This document shows, piece after piece, positions 1 to 5,518 of a DNA stretch of 6,197 nucleotides. The position numbers and the translations under genes are program-made. Where the stretch lies: the NCBI GenBank assembly GCA_025362705.1, contig JANYFH010000373.1, positions 1-6,197 of the forward strand, written 5' to 3'. The stretch comes from Betaproteobacteria bacterium (GTDB lineage Bacteria; Pseudomonadota; Gammaproteobacteria; Burkholderiales; Usitatibacteraceae). How positions within the stretch are numbered: position 1 is the first letter of the stretch; each line of letters starts with the position of its first letter. The notes beneath the pieces are model-generated. The model worked only from the letters and a program-made list of their open reading frames with translations. It ran no database searches and had not been told where the DNA came from.

Positions 1-1097
1 ACCAGCATCGCAGCCAGCACAACTTGCAGCGTTGCTACAGGCACTGCATTGATTTGCCCGGCGAGGGAGAGGAGCACAAATCCGAATTCCCCAGCGGGCG
101 CCAGCGCCAACCCGCATCTGAGCGCGACACCCTTGTCGTTCCTGAACAGCATGGCCAGAGCGATGACGATCAAGAACTTGAACATCAACAACGCTGCAAG
201 AACGAGCAAAACAAACACCCAGTGATCGAGCACGGCATTCAAATTGAGCAACATGCCGATGGTGACAAAAAAGAGCCCCAGCAGCACGTCGCGGAAGGGC
301 TTGATGTCGTCTTCGACCTGATAGCGGTACTCGGTTTCCGAAATCAGCATCCCGGCAAGAAACGCACCTAACGCAAGCGAGAGACCCGCGATCTCGGTGA
401 CCCACGCCAATCCCAGCGTCACGAGCAAAACTGTCAGTACAAAGAGTTCCGAGGATTTTTGTCGCGCAACAACGCCGAAAAGGGCACGTGTTACGCGTTG
501 TCCCACCGTAAGGATCAGGGACAAAACAACCGCTGCCTTGGCCAGCGCCCAGCCCACTTCGATTGCGAGCGCACCGCCAGAAAGCGCTAACGCCGGAACC
601 AGCACCAGTAACGGCACCACCGCCAAATCCTGGAACAGCAATACACCCACAATCTGTTTGCCGTGCGCCGAATGAAGTTGCGCCTGGTCCGACAGTACCT
701 TGATGCTAATGGCAGTGGACGACATCGCGAGGACACCGCCAAGAATAAGTCCGACTTGCCAGCCAAGACCCGCAAACGATGCGATCAAAATTACCGCCAC
801 AATCGTTAACCCCACTTGCAATCCGCCGAACCCGACTACCGTGCGTCGCATCGCGAATAATTGCGGAAGAGAAAACTCCAGCCCGATGGAAAACATCAAA
901 AACACGACGCCGAATTCCGCCAGATAGCGCGTTTGCGGCGTGTCCGGCACGAACCCCAATGCGTGCGGCCCGATCAGCGCGCCGACCACCAGGTAACCCA
1001 GAATTGCCGGCATATTGACGCGCCGAAACACCACCACGGTCACGACAGCGGTAGCCAGTAGAATCAATATGATCGGCAGGGTGGAGTGTGTGGTCAC
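1..1097 (-). CDS. Kef/YbaL-like cation:proton antiporter (CPA2 family), C-terminus beyond the window
   Basis: An inner-membrane monovalent cation/H+ antiporter with 365 codons visible. The frame stays open to the left edge, so the C-terminus is missing; family members of this type (about 560-660 aa) usually carry a cytoplasmic TrkA-N/RCK nucleotide-binding domain there. Seen in the translation: a hydrophobic first helix, GYLVVGALIGP (34-44), EFGVVFLMFSIGLEF (61-75), LAMSSTAI (123-130), LLFQDLAVVPLL (153-164, with the Gln-Asp pair expected for ion binding in helix 5 of CPA2 proteins), GAFLAG (244-249) and GEFGFV (336-341). These match the Kef/YbaL pattern in the expected order. The start is GTG at 1097: the frame has a TGA stop 15 nt upstream, and the next in-frame ATG is codon 29, inside the first conserved block. 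No clear Shine-Dalgarno sequence precedes it. It is divergent from kdsD across 46 bp. Whether it is glutathione-gated like KefB/C or a plain K+ or Na+ antiporter cannot be told from this part. Confidence 0.9.
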   Translation of the reverse strand, partial: MTTHSTLPIILILLATAVVTVVVFRRVNMPAILGYLVVGALIGPHALGFVPDTPQTRYLAEFGVVFLMFSIGLEFSLPQLFAMRRTVVGFGGLQVGLTIVAVILIASFAGLGWQVGLILGGVLAMSSTAISIKVLSDQAQLHSAHGKQIVGVLLFQDLAVVPLLVLVPALALSGGALAIEVGWALAKAAVVLSLILTVGQRVTRALFGVVARQKSSELFVLTVLLVTLGLAWVTEIAGLSLALGAFLAGMLISETEYRYQVEDDIKPFRDVLLGLFFVTIGMLLNLNAVLDHWVFVLLVLAALLMFKFLIVIALAMLFRNDKGVALRCGLALAPAGEFGFVLLSLAGQINAVPVATLQVVLAAML

Positions 1098-1131
1098 TTG
1101 GTCTGGTGAAAATCAGGCGTGGGCTTAACGG

Positions 1132-1137
1132 TACAAT
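1132..1137 (+). promoter_or_regulatory. Candidate -10 box for the kdsD operon
   Basis: TACAAT matches the sigma-70 -10 consensus at five of six positions and lies six bases before the kdsD ATG. No convincing -35 hexamer is found 16-18 bp upstream (that region is A-rich, around 1108-1115), and there is no TGn extension, so the call rests on the -10 and its position. Transcription from it would start at about 1144, which is the A of the start codon. Confidence 0.35.
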
Positions 1138-1143
1138 AGTCTC

Positions 1144-2160
1144 ATGGAAAGTTTATTACATCCCCGCTCTATTGCCGATACAGCTCGCACCCTGAAGCTT
1201 GCGAAAGCAACGCTTGATATTGAGGCCGACGCAGTACGTTCGCTGTCGTTGAAGCTCGGTGACGCATTCATCGCGGCACATAAACTTTTATTCGATGCGG
1301 CTGAAAAAAAAGGCCGGGTGGTTGTCACCGGCATGGGCAAGAGCGGCCACATCGGCGGCAAGATCGCGTCCACGCTCGCATCAACTGGTACCCCGGCGTT
1401 TTTCATGCATCCGGGTGAAGCCAGCCACGGCGACTTGGGCATGATTACAAAGGACGACGTGGTGATCGCCATTTCCAATTCCGGCGAGACTGATGAAATT
1501 CTGAAAATCCTGCCACAATTAAAGCGTCGCGGTACACCAATCATCGCCATCACCGGGCGGCCCAATTCCACGCTCGCTACTGCATCGGCCGTGCATCTCG
1601 ACGCCGCGGTGGAAAAGGAGGCGTGCCCGCTCAATCTCGCACCAACCGCAAGCACCACGGCCACGCTCGCACTGGGTGATGCGCTTGCCGTGACACTGCT
1701 CGATGCGCGCGGTTTTGGCGAGGAAGATTACGCGATGCACCACCCTGGCGGCTCGCTGGGACGGCGTCTGCTCATGCACGTGAGCGATGTGATGGTAACC
1801 GGGGACCGTGTGCCATCGGTATCAATAGACGCAATGCTGCCAGCCGCCATCATGGAAATGTCCAAGAAGGGCTTGGGGATGACGGCAGTGGTCGATGCTG
1901 ATGGCGTGCTGGCAGGCGTATTCAGCGATGGCGATTTGCGACGTGCGCTGGAGACACACGACAGTTTCAAATCAACCCGAATAGCTGCCATCATGACGCG
2001 TACACCAAAGACCATCGGCGCACAGCGCCTGGCGGTCGAAGCGGCTGAATTGATTCAGCGTTACAAGATTGGCTCAAGCGGTTTGCTGGTGGTTGACGAG
2101 CACAACAAGCTGGTCGGTGCCGTGCACGTTCTGGATCTTATGCGTGCCGGAGTTCTGTAA
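1144..2160 (+). CDS. kdsD: D-arabinose 5-phosphate isomerase (KpsF/GutQ family)
   Basis: Converts D-ribulose 5-phosphate to D-arabinose 5-phosphate, the first step towards Kdo for LPS inner core; cytoplasmic. The 338 residues hold a sugar-isomerase (SIS) domain at about 45-185, with GMGKSGHIG (63-71), HPGEASHGDLGM (89-100), SNSGE (111-115) and EKEACPLNLAPT (157-168). The motif HHPGGSLGRRLL (199-210) leads into two CBS domains (about 212-270 and 278-336). K66, E118, E159 and H200 sit at a constant +7 offset from the catalytic K59, E111, E152 and H193 reported for E. coli KdsD, so the enzyme looks active. Length is normal for the family. The ATG is the only possible start: an in-frame TAA lies 15 nt upstream with no other start codon between, and the next Met is residue 64. 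No Shine-Dalgarno sequence is visible. The stop codon overlaps the kdsC start by one base. Linkage to kdsC favours LPS Kdo synthesis over a capsule or sugar-alcohol paralogue (KpsF, GutQ). Confidence 0.95.
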   Translation: MESLLHPRSIADTARTLKLAKATLDIEADAVRSLSLKLGDAFIAAHKLLFDAAEKKGRVVVTGMGKSGHIGGKIASTLASTGTPAFFMHPGEASHGDLGMITKDDVVIAISNSGETDEILKILPQLKRRGTPIIAITGRPNSTLATASAVHLDAAVEKEACPLNLAPTASTTATLALGDALAVTLLDARGFGEEDYAMHHPGGSLGRRLLMHVSDVMVTGDRVPSVSIDAMLPAAIMEMSKKGLGMTAVVDADGVLAGVFSDGDLRRALETHDSFKSTRIAAIMTRTPKTIGAQRLAVEAAELIQRYKIGSSGLLVVDEHNKLVGAVHVLDLMRAGVL

Positions 2161-2693
2161 TGGCCCTGAACGCGGAATTGATCGAACGCGTTCGCAACAT
2201 CAAGCTCGCGATTTTTGATGTTGATGGTGTGCTGACCGACGGCTCCCTCCATTACGGGCCTGACGGCGAAGAGTCAAAGGTGTTCAACACGCTTGATGGA
2301 CATGGGCTGAAGATGTTGCGGGAATCCGGTGTGGAATTGGCAATCATTTCTGGCCGTGAATCGAAAGCGCTGGAACGGCGCGCGAAAGACTTGCACATCG
2401 CCCAGCTCTTCATGGGTGTGGAAAACAAACTCGGCATGTACGAAAAACTACTGAAGAGTCTTTCGCTCACGCCAGCACAAAGCGCGGGGCTCGGCGATGA
2501 CGTGATTGATCTGCCATTTCTTGTCCGTTGCGGGTTCGCCGCTTGCGTTCCGTCTGCGCCCGTGTATGTGAAGCAGCACGTGCATTATGTGACGATTGCG
2601 CAGGGCGGCTTCGGTGCGGTGCGCGAATTTTGCGATCTTGTGATGCAGACCCAGGGCACTTGGGACGCTGCAATGAAAAAATATCTGGACTAG
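2160..2693 (+). CDS. kdsC: 3-deoxy-D-manno-octulosonate 8-phosphate phosphatase
   Basis: HAD-superfamily (C0 subclass) phosphatase that dephosphorylates Kdo-8-phosphate to free Kdo before activation by KdsB; cytoplasmic, tetrameric in known members. The 177-residue length is typical. Catalytic motif I is FDVDGVLTDG (19-28), with nucleophile D20 and general acid D22; motif II is ISGR with S64; motif III lysine is K90 in VENKLGMY; motif IV is GDDVIDLP (112-119). The short stretch between motifs I and II, without an inserted cap domain, is characteristic of KdsC. The start ATG shares one base with the kdsD stop (TAATG) and has a GGAG at 2149-2152 with 7-nt spacing, so it has its own ribosome site and is also likely to be translationally coupled. 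It is two steps away from KdsD in the same pathway. Confidence 0.95.
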   Translation: MALNAELIERVRNIKLAIFDVDGVLTDGSLHYGPDGEESKVFNTLDGHGLKMLRESGVELAIISGRESKALERRAKDLHIAQLFMGVENKLGMYEKLLKSLSLTPAQSAGLGDDVIDLPFLVRCGFAACVPSAPVYVKQHVHYVTIAQGGFGAVREFCDLVMQTQGTWDAAMKKYLD

Positions 2694-2695
2694 TC

Positions 2696-3112
2696 ATGCT
2701 TTGGATTAAATCGTTTCACATCATCTTCATGGTTGCCTGGTTTGCCGGCCTGTTTTATTTGCCGCGCTTGTTTGTTTATCACACGCTGGCCGAGGATAAA
2801 ACCTCCATCGAACGCTTCAAAATCATGGAGAGAAAACTTTATGTCGGCATCATGACGCCATGCATGATTCTGACAATAGGATTTGGAACGTGGCTATGGC
2901 TGGGATATGGTTTTCGCGGCGGCTGGCTGCAGGCAAAACTGGCATTGGTGCTAGTGCTGATCGCACACCATTTTTACCTCGGCAAACTCGTCCAGGATTT
3001 CAAGCGTGACATGAATAAACACGGTCATGTTTTCTATCGATGGCTAAATGAAATTCCGACGCTTCCTGCTTTAATCGGCATCGTCATTCTTGTTGTTGTG
3101 AAGCCATTCTGA
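2696..3112 (+). CDS. hemJ: HemJ-type protoporphyrinogen IX oxidase (UPF0093 / CopD-like membrane protein)
   Basis: A 138-aa integral membrane protein of the HemJ family, which oxidises protoporphyrinogen IX to protoporphyrin IX in the penultimate step of haem b synthesis in bacteria lacking HemG or HemY. Family marks seen: FHIIFMVAWFAGLFYLPRL (7-25, first helix, with conserved H8 and R24), VYH (27-29), MERKLY (44-49), WLQAKLALVLVLIAHHFYLG (77-96) and the C-terminal LNEIPTLPALIGIVILVV (117-134). Four membrane helices are apparent (about 5-27, 52-71, 79-97, 118-136). The start is ATG at 2696, two bases after the kdsC stop. The same frame is open further upstream, but that would put an arginine-rich non-family sequence wholly inside kdsC. 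Only a weak GGA precedes it, so translation probably depends on coupling from kdsC. Haem synthesis is unrelated to Kdo, so the shared operon looks like housekeeping linkage. The oxidase role is inferred from family membership. Confidence 0.88.
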   Translation: MLWIKSFHIIFMVAWFAGLFYLPRLFVYHTLAEDKTSIERFKIMERKLYVGIMTPCMILTIGFGTWLWLGYGFRGGWLQAKLALVLVLIAHHFYLGKLVQDFKRDMNKHGHVFYRWLNEIPTLPALIGIVILVVVKPF

Positions 3113-4269
3113 TGGAACACTATTTCGCACCGTGTCCGCGCGGACTAGCGGCTGTGCTTGCAGATGAGTTGAGCACATTGGGTGCGGCAACGGTTGCCGC
3201 GCAAGAAGCTGGCGTGGAGTTCATCGGTGACAAGGCATTTGGCTACCGCGCAAATCTGCATTCGCGCATGGCGAGTCGTGTCTTGCAGCGCGTTGCGCAT
3301 TTCCCCTATGCGAACGAACAACAAATTTACGATGCGGCTTCAATGCTGGCATGGCCGAGCTGGTTTGATGTTTCACGCACGATCAAGGTTGAAATCAACG
3401 CGCACCGCTGTCCGCTTAAAAGTCTCGATTTCATCACACTGCGGGTGAAGGATGCCGTCTGCGACAAGTTCCGGGAGCAGGTGGATGCGCGACCGTCCGT
3501 CGATGCACGCGAACCCGACATTCGCATTCATGTGTTTCTCGATGCCACCCACGCAAACCTGTATCTCGATTTGTCAGGCGAGCCGCTGTTCAAGCGCGGT
3601 GTTCGCGATCACACGGGTGAAGCGCCTCTGAAAAAAAATCTTGCCGCAGGCATCATCAAACTGAGCGGCTGGCAGCCTGGTGAGGCGTTTCTCGATCCCA
3701 TGTGCGGCAGCGGTACGTTTCTGATTGAGGCTGCTGAAATGGCATTGGATATTGCGCCCGGATTGTCGGGAGGAAAACTGCGTGAATTTGCCTTCACCAA
3801 GTTGAAGACCTTCGACAAACCAATGTGGGACGCGCAGGTTGCCGAAGCAAAGCTGCGCATCAAACCCGGTACATTGCTGCCGATTTTTGGAACCGACAAA
3901 TACGGTTATGCCATCACGGACGCGCGCGAAAATCTCACCGCGAATGGATTGATCGACTGTGTGCATTTGAAGCAAGTCAGCATACTGGAGGTCGCAGCGC
4001 CCGCGACCAGCGGCGTGCTCGTCACCAATCCGCCCTACGGCGAACGTCTTGGTGACACCACTGATCTTGCGGACCTTTACCCGAAACTCGGCGACTGGAT
4101 GAAGCAGAAGTTTGCCGGATGGCGCGCCTACTTTTTCACGGGCGACCCGCAGCTTGCCAAGGGCGTTCGCTTGTCTGCAAGCAAGCGCACGCCACTGTTC
4201 AACGGCAAGATTGAATGCCGACTGTTTGAATACAAGATCATTGCAGGAAGCAACCGCAAGCCTGCATAA
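3112..4269 (+). CDS. rlmL: THUMP-domain class I SAM-dependent RNA methyltransferase, RlmL-like (23S rRNA guanine-N2)
   Basis: A 385-aa methyltransferase of the COG0116 group. The E. coli relative RlmL makes m2G2445 in 23S rRNA; there it is fused to RlmK, while here, as in many betaproteobacteria, the RlmL part stands alone. The N-terminus (YFAPCPRGLAAVLADEL, 4-20) is typical and is followed by a THUMP RNA-binding domain at about 45-155. The linker block RGVRDHTGEAPLKKNLAAG (162-180) leads to the Rossmann-type catalytic domain, with SAM-binding motif I DPMCGSGTF (195-203) and the catalytic NPPYGERLG (306-314), the N-P-P-Y motif of amino-methylating enzymes. The C-terminus (NGKIECRLFEYKI, 364-376) also fits the family. 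The ATG overlaps the hemJ stop by one base (TGATG). It is the last gene of the cluster. The exact target nucleotide is inferred from the family; older annotation would call it a putative N6-adenine DNA methylase, which is less likely given the THUMP domain. Confidence 0.9.
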   Translation: MEHYFAPCPRGLAAVLADELSTLGAATVAAQEAGVEFIGDKAFGYRANLHSRMASRVLQRVAHFPYANEQQIYDAASMLAWPSWFDVSRTIKVEINAHRCPLKSLDFITLRVKDAVCDKFREQVDARPSVDAREPDIRIHVFLDATHANLYLDLSGEPLFKRGVRDHTGEAPLKKNLAAGIIKLSGWQPGEAFLDPMCGSGTFLIEAAEMALDIAPGLSGGKLREFAFTKLKTFDKPMWDAQVAEAKLRIKPGTLLPIFGTDKYGYAITDARENLTANGLIDCVHLKQVSILEVAAPATSGVLVTNPPYGERLGDTTDLADLYPKLGDWMKQKFAGWRAYFFTGDPQLAKGVRLSASKRTPLFNGKIECRLFEYKIIAGSNRKPA

Positions 4270-4388
4270 ATAGATAAAACTCTAACGCTGGTGCGGCTCT
4301 CGGCGAGAAAATGGCCTGAAATGCGCGCCAATGCTATAGTTTCATTGCTATTGCATGCACACTGGCACACCCGCGACGCATCGGATAT

Positions 4389-5159
4389 CTAGTGATGAAT
4401 AACCAGCCGCTCGCGCTGTCGAAATAAAAACTCCGGCGCAATCCCCATCATTGCCCGAACACTACGCGACAAGTGTGCAGAATCGGCGAAACCCGCCGAC
4501 AACGCCGCCGTCGTCAACGAGTCGCCGGCAATTGCCAAATCCAGTGCACGGCGCATTTTCAGCCACAACACATAACGACGCACCGGCACACCGACCACCT
4601 TCTTGAACAGGTGTGCAAAACGTGATGGCGATAAGTGCACGCGTGCCGACAGTGCTTCAATGCTGTCGTAGTTTTGGGGAGTATCACGCAAAAACGCCAG
4701 CGCACTATTGATGCGAACATCCACATACGCTGGCTGTGTTGCCTGCAAGTGCGCAAATCCGAAAACGCGCGCCAGCAATTCATCAGCCTCGTCGCGCGTA
4801 GTTTCAAATTCATAGAGTTTGAAAAGATCACCTCGATCGGACCGGTTACAGGCAAAGGCACGTGGTACGTTTTCAATATGCTCCAACGCGCGATGAAAAC
4901 TTGTGCTCTCCGGCTCCCAATACAAAGCCGCAATGCAGGACGATGCCAGATCGGTCGCGTATTCGGTCTCTGATGGGAGGTAAATCGCCTGATTTTCGAG
5001 CGCTTCGCCCGACCCCAAGGTCACCCGCAATTTCCCCTCGCGCGCGATCAGCCAGGTCGCTGCGTGGTTGCGGTGCAGGGAGGTCTTCGTGCTGGGACCC
5101 AGATATAGGAATCGCTCCGGCCACGCGTAAATATGAATTCTTGTGTCAACGCTGATCAT
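4389..5159 (-). CDS. AraC-family transcriptional regulator
   Basis: A 256-aa cytoplasmic DNA-binding regulator, counted from the ATG at 5159; a GTG at 5168 would add three residues, and neither start has a strong Shine-Dalgarno sequence. The N-terminal half (about 25-85) reads as a small beta-rich, cupin-like sensing region (RNHAATWLIAREGKLRVTLG, AIYLPSETEYATDL). The C-terminal ~100 residues are a clear AraC/XylS double helix-turn-helix: the first at about 166-188 (DSIEALSARVHLSPSRFAHLF), joined by a long helix (VRRYVLWLKMRRALDLAI) to the second at about 215-237 (LTTAALSAGFADSAHLSRSV), then the family signature GIAPEFLF (239-246). The ligand cannot be told. The gene is divergent from a 38-aa ORF, with three 21-bp direct repeats of araI type between them, and the repeats overlap its own best promoter. 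The likely roles are therefore autorepression and activation of the small gene. It converges on the rlmL-like gene. Confidence 0.92.
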   Translation of the reverse strand: MISVDTRIHIYAWPERFLYLGPSTKTSLHRNHAATWLIAREGKLRVTLGSGEALENQAIYLPSETEYATDLASSCIAALYWEPESTSFHRALEHIENVPRAFACNRSDRGDLFKLYEFETTRDEADELLARVFGFAHLQATQPAYVDVRINSALAFLRDTPQNYDSIEALSARVHLSPSRFAHLFKKVVGVPVRRYVLWLKMRRALDLAIAGDSLTTAALSAGFADSAHLSRSVRAMMGIAPEFLFRQRERLVIHH

Positions 5160-5211
5160 GAGCGGCACGCTCGTACCCGTTCAACTGAGGTTTCCAGGAT
5201 CATACGAGAAC

Positions 5212-5274
5212 AGCACATTTATACAAGTGAATAGCCAGTTTATTCAACAACACAGCAGGTTTCTACAAGAAATC
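5212..5274 (+). repeat. Three tandem 21-bp direct repeats, candidate AraC-type operator
   Basis: Three head-to-tail copies begin at 5212, 5233 and 5254, an exact 21-bp period. All three share AGCnnnTTTnTnCAA; pairwise identity over 21 bp is 12, 14 and 14. The flanking 21-bp registers (5191 and 5275) do not match, so there are three copies only. Established knowledge: E. coli AraC binds araI1-araI2 as direct repeats 21 bp apart, and araI1 begins AGCATTTTTATCCATA, which matches copy 1 at 11 of 16 positions. A period of two helical turns puts every copy on one DNA face, suited to a dimer with a spare or alternative half-site. All copies read towards the small ORF at 5332. Binding by the adjacent regulator is inferred. 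Confidence 0.7.
5218..5247 (-). promoter_or_regulatory. Candidate sigma-70 promoter of the AraC-family regulator gene
   Basis: On the minus strand, TTGAAT (5247-5242) is followed after 18 bp by TATAAA (5223-5218), matching the consensus at four and five of six positions. Transcription would start near 5211, leaving a leader of about 52 nt before the ATG at 5159. Both hexamers lie inside operator repeats 2 and 1, so an occupied operator should block the promoter. A second -10-like TATGAT at 5204-5199 could be an alternative. A caveat is that both hexamers come partly from the conserved repeat core TTTnTnCAA, so some of the promoter resemblance may be incidental. Confidence 0.5.
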
Positions 5275-5291
5275 GTCCGCCCCGACTCCGA

Positions 5292-5297
5292 TACTGT
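5292..5297 (+). promoter_or_regulatory. Candidate activator-dependent -10 box for the 38-aa ORF
   Basis: TACTGT lies 38 bp after the start of the third operator repeat. No -35 consensus exists 17-18 bp upstream (about 5268-5274), and that position falls on the end of repeat 3. A weak promoter whose -35 is covered by the activator site is the arrangement at E. coli araBAD, whose -10 is also TACTGT with nearly the same distance from araI2 (36 bp by my count from memory). The transcript would start near 5304 with a leader of about 28 nt. On its own the hexamer is a weak match (3 of 6); the call depends on context. Confidence 0.4.
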
Positions 5298-5318
5298 TCA
5301 TGCGTTCACAACTTTTTG

Positions 5319-5325
5319 AAAGGAG
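5319..5325 (+). promoter_or_regulatory. Strong Shine-Dalgarno site of the 38-aa ORF
   Basis: AAAGGAG ends six bases before the ATG at 5332. It is the best ribosome-binding site in the window and decides both that this short frame is translated and where it starts. Confidence 0.75.
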
Positions 5326-5331
5326 CGCATC

Positions 5332-5448
5332 ATGAAACGCATTATTGAGGCGGTACAAAAACAAGGCGCGGTACTTGCGGTGACATTGGTATTTTTGGTG
5401 ATGGGTAGCGGCGTGTCGTTGTTCCACGCGTTCGCGCAAATGGCGTAA
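5332..5448 (+). CDS. Small hydrophobic protein (38 aa), single predicted membrane helix, unknown function
   Basis: I do not recognise this protein. The 38-codon frame starts MKRIIEAVQKQG and ends FHAFAQMA with a TAA stop. Residues 1-11 are charged (K2, R3, E6, K10, net positive); residues from about G12 to F34 are hydrophobic with a glycine/serine break (MGSGVS, 24-29). This predicts one membrane helix with the N-terminus inside. The end resembles a signal-peptidase site (AFA then Q36), but cleavage there would leave three residues, so a membrane-anchored peptide is more likely than a secreted precursor. Support for translation: AAAGGAG at ideal spacing, coherent hydrophobic design, and a divergent AraC-family gene with araI-like repeats pointing at it. 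A structured hairpin starts 12 nt after the stop. Alternatives are a short regulatory leader peptide or the coding part of a dual-function small RNA. No other gene follows on this strand, so it is not an attenuator leader for a downstream gene within the window. Confidence 0.68.
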   Translation: MKRIIEAVQKQGAVLAVTLVFLVMGSGVSLFHAFAQMA

Positions 5449-5460
5449 CAGCACTATCTT

Positions 5461-5506
5461 GTGCCTGCGAGCAACACCGCCGAAACAGGCGATTGCCAGC
5501 AGGCAC
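5461..5506. terminator. Nested 46-nt hairpin between convergent genes, possible two-way terminator
   Basis: An 8-bp perfect outer stem (GTGCCTGC 5461-5468 with GCAGGCAC 5499-5506) encloses a 4-bp stem (GCAA 5471-5474 with TTGC 5493-5496) and an apical 4-bp stem (CGCC 5478-5481 with GGCG 5488-5491) closing a GAAACA loop, 16 bp in all. It sits 12 nt after the small ORF and 12 nt beyond the pilU stop, the right place to end both transcripts. There is no T-run on either strand, so an intrinsic terminator of the usual kind is not shown. It may instead protect RNA 3' ends or act with Rho. Confidence 0.45.
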
Positions 5507-5518
5507 GGCGCGCTGTGA

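Noticed and set aside
24..675. Plus-strand open frames within the antiporter region (24-371 and 397-675)
   Set aside because: They are antisense to the well-matched Kef-type antiporter; their products are polar, low-complexity and without family features.
1098..1143. Promoter for the antiporter gene in the 46-bp divergent gap
   Set aside because: No minus-strand -35/-10 pair at acceptable spacing was found; any promoter probably lies within the kdsD coding sequence and could not be pinned down.
1125..1664. Minus-strand open frame of 179 codons opposite kdsD
   Set aside because: It lies antisense to the conserved SIS domain of kdsD, has no recognisable domain, and is explained by codon bias on the coding strand.
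2528..2695. Upstream extension of the hemJ frame (would give 194 aa)
   Set aside because: The added residues are arginine- and cysteine-rich, lie wholly inside kdsC, and match nothing in the HemJ family, which begins at the ATG at 2696.
3574..3975. Minus-strand open frame of 133 codons opposite the rlmL-like gene
   Set aside because: It is antisense to the catalytic domain of a clear methyltransferase and has no motif or ribosome-binding site.
4270..4388. Possible terminator or promoter in the convergent gap (CAATG/CATTG 5-bp stem at 4329-4347, TATAGT at 4335-4340, palindrome TGCATGCA at 4352-4359)
   Set aside because: The stem is short with a 9-nt loop and no T-run, the -10-like box has no -35 and no gene to serve, and an 8-bp palindrome is expected by chance. 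I see nothing supportable in this gap.
4635..5155. Plus-strand open frames opposite the AraC-family gene (4635-4973 and 4862-5155)
   Set aside because: The minus strand carries an unmistakable double helix-turn-helix regulator over this span; the plus frames have no features.
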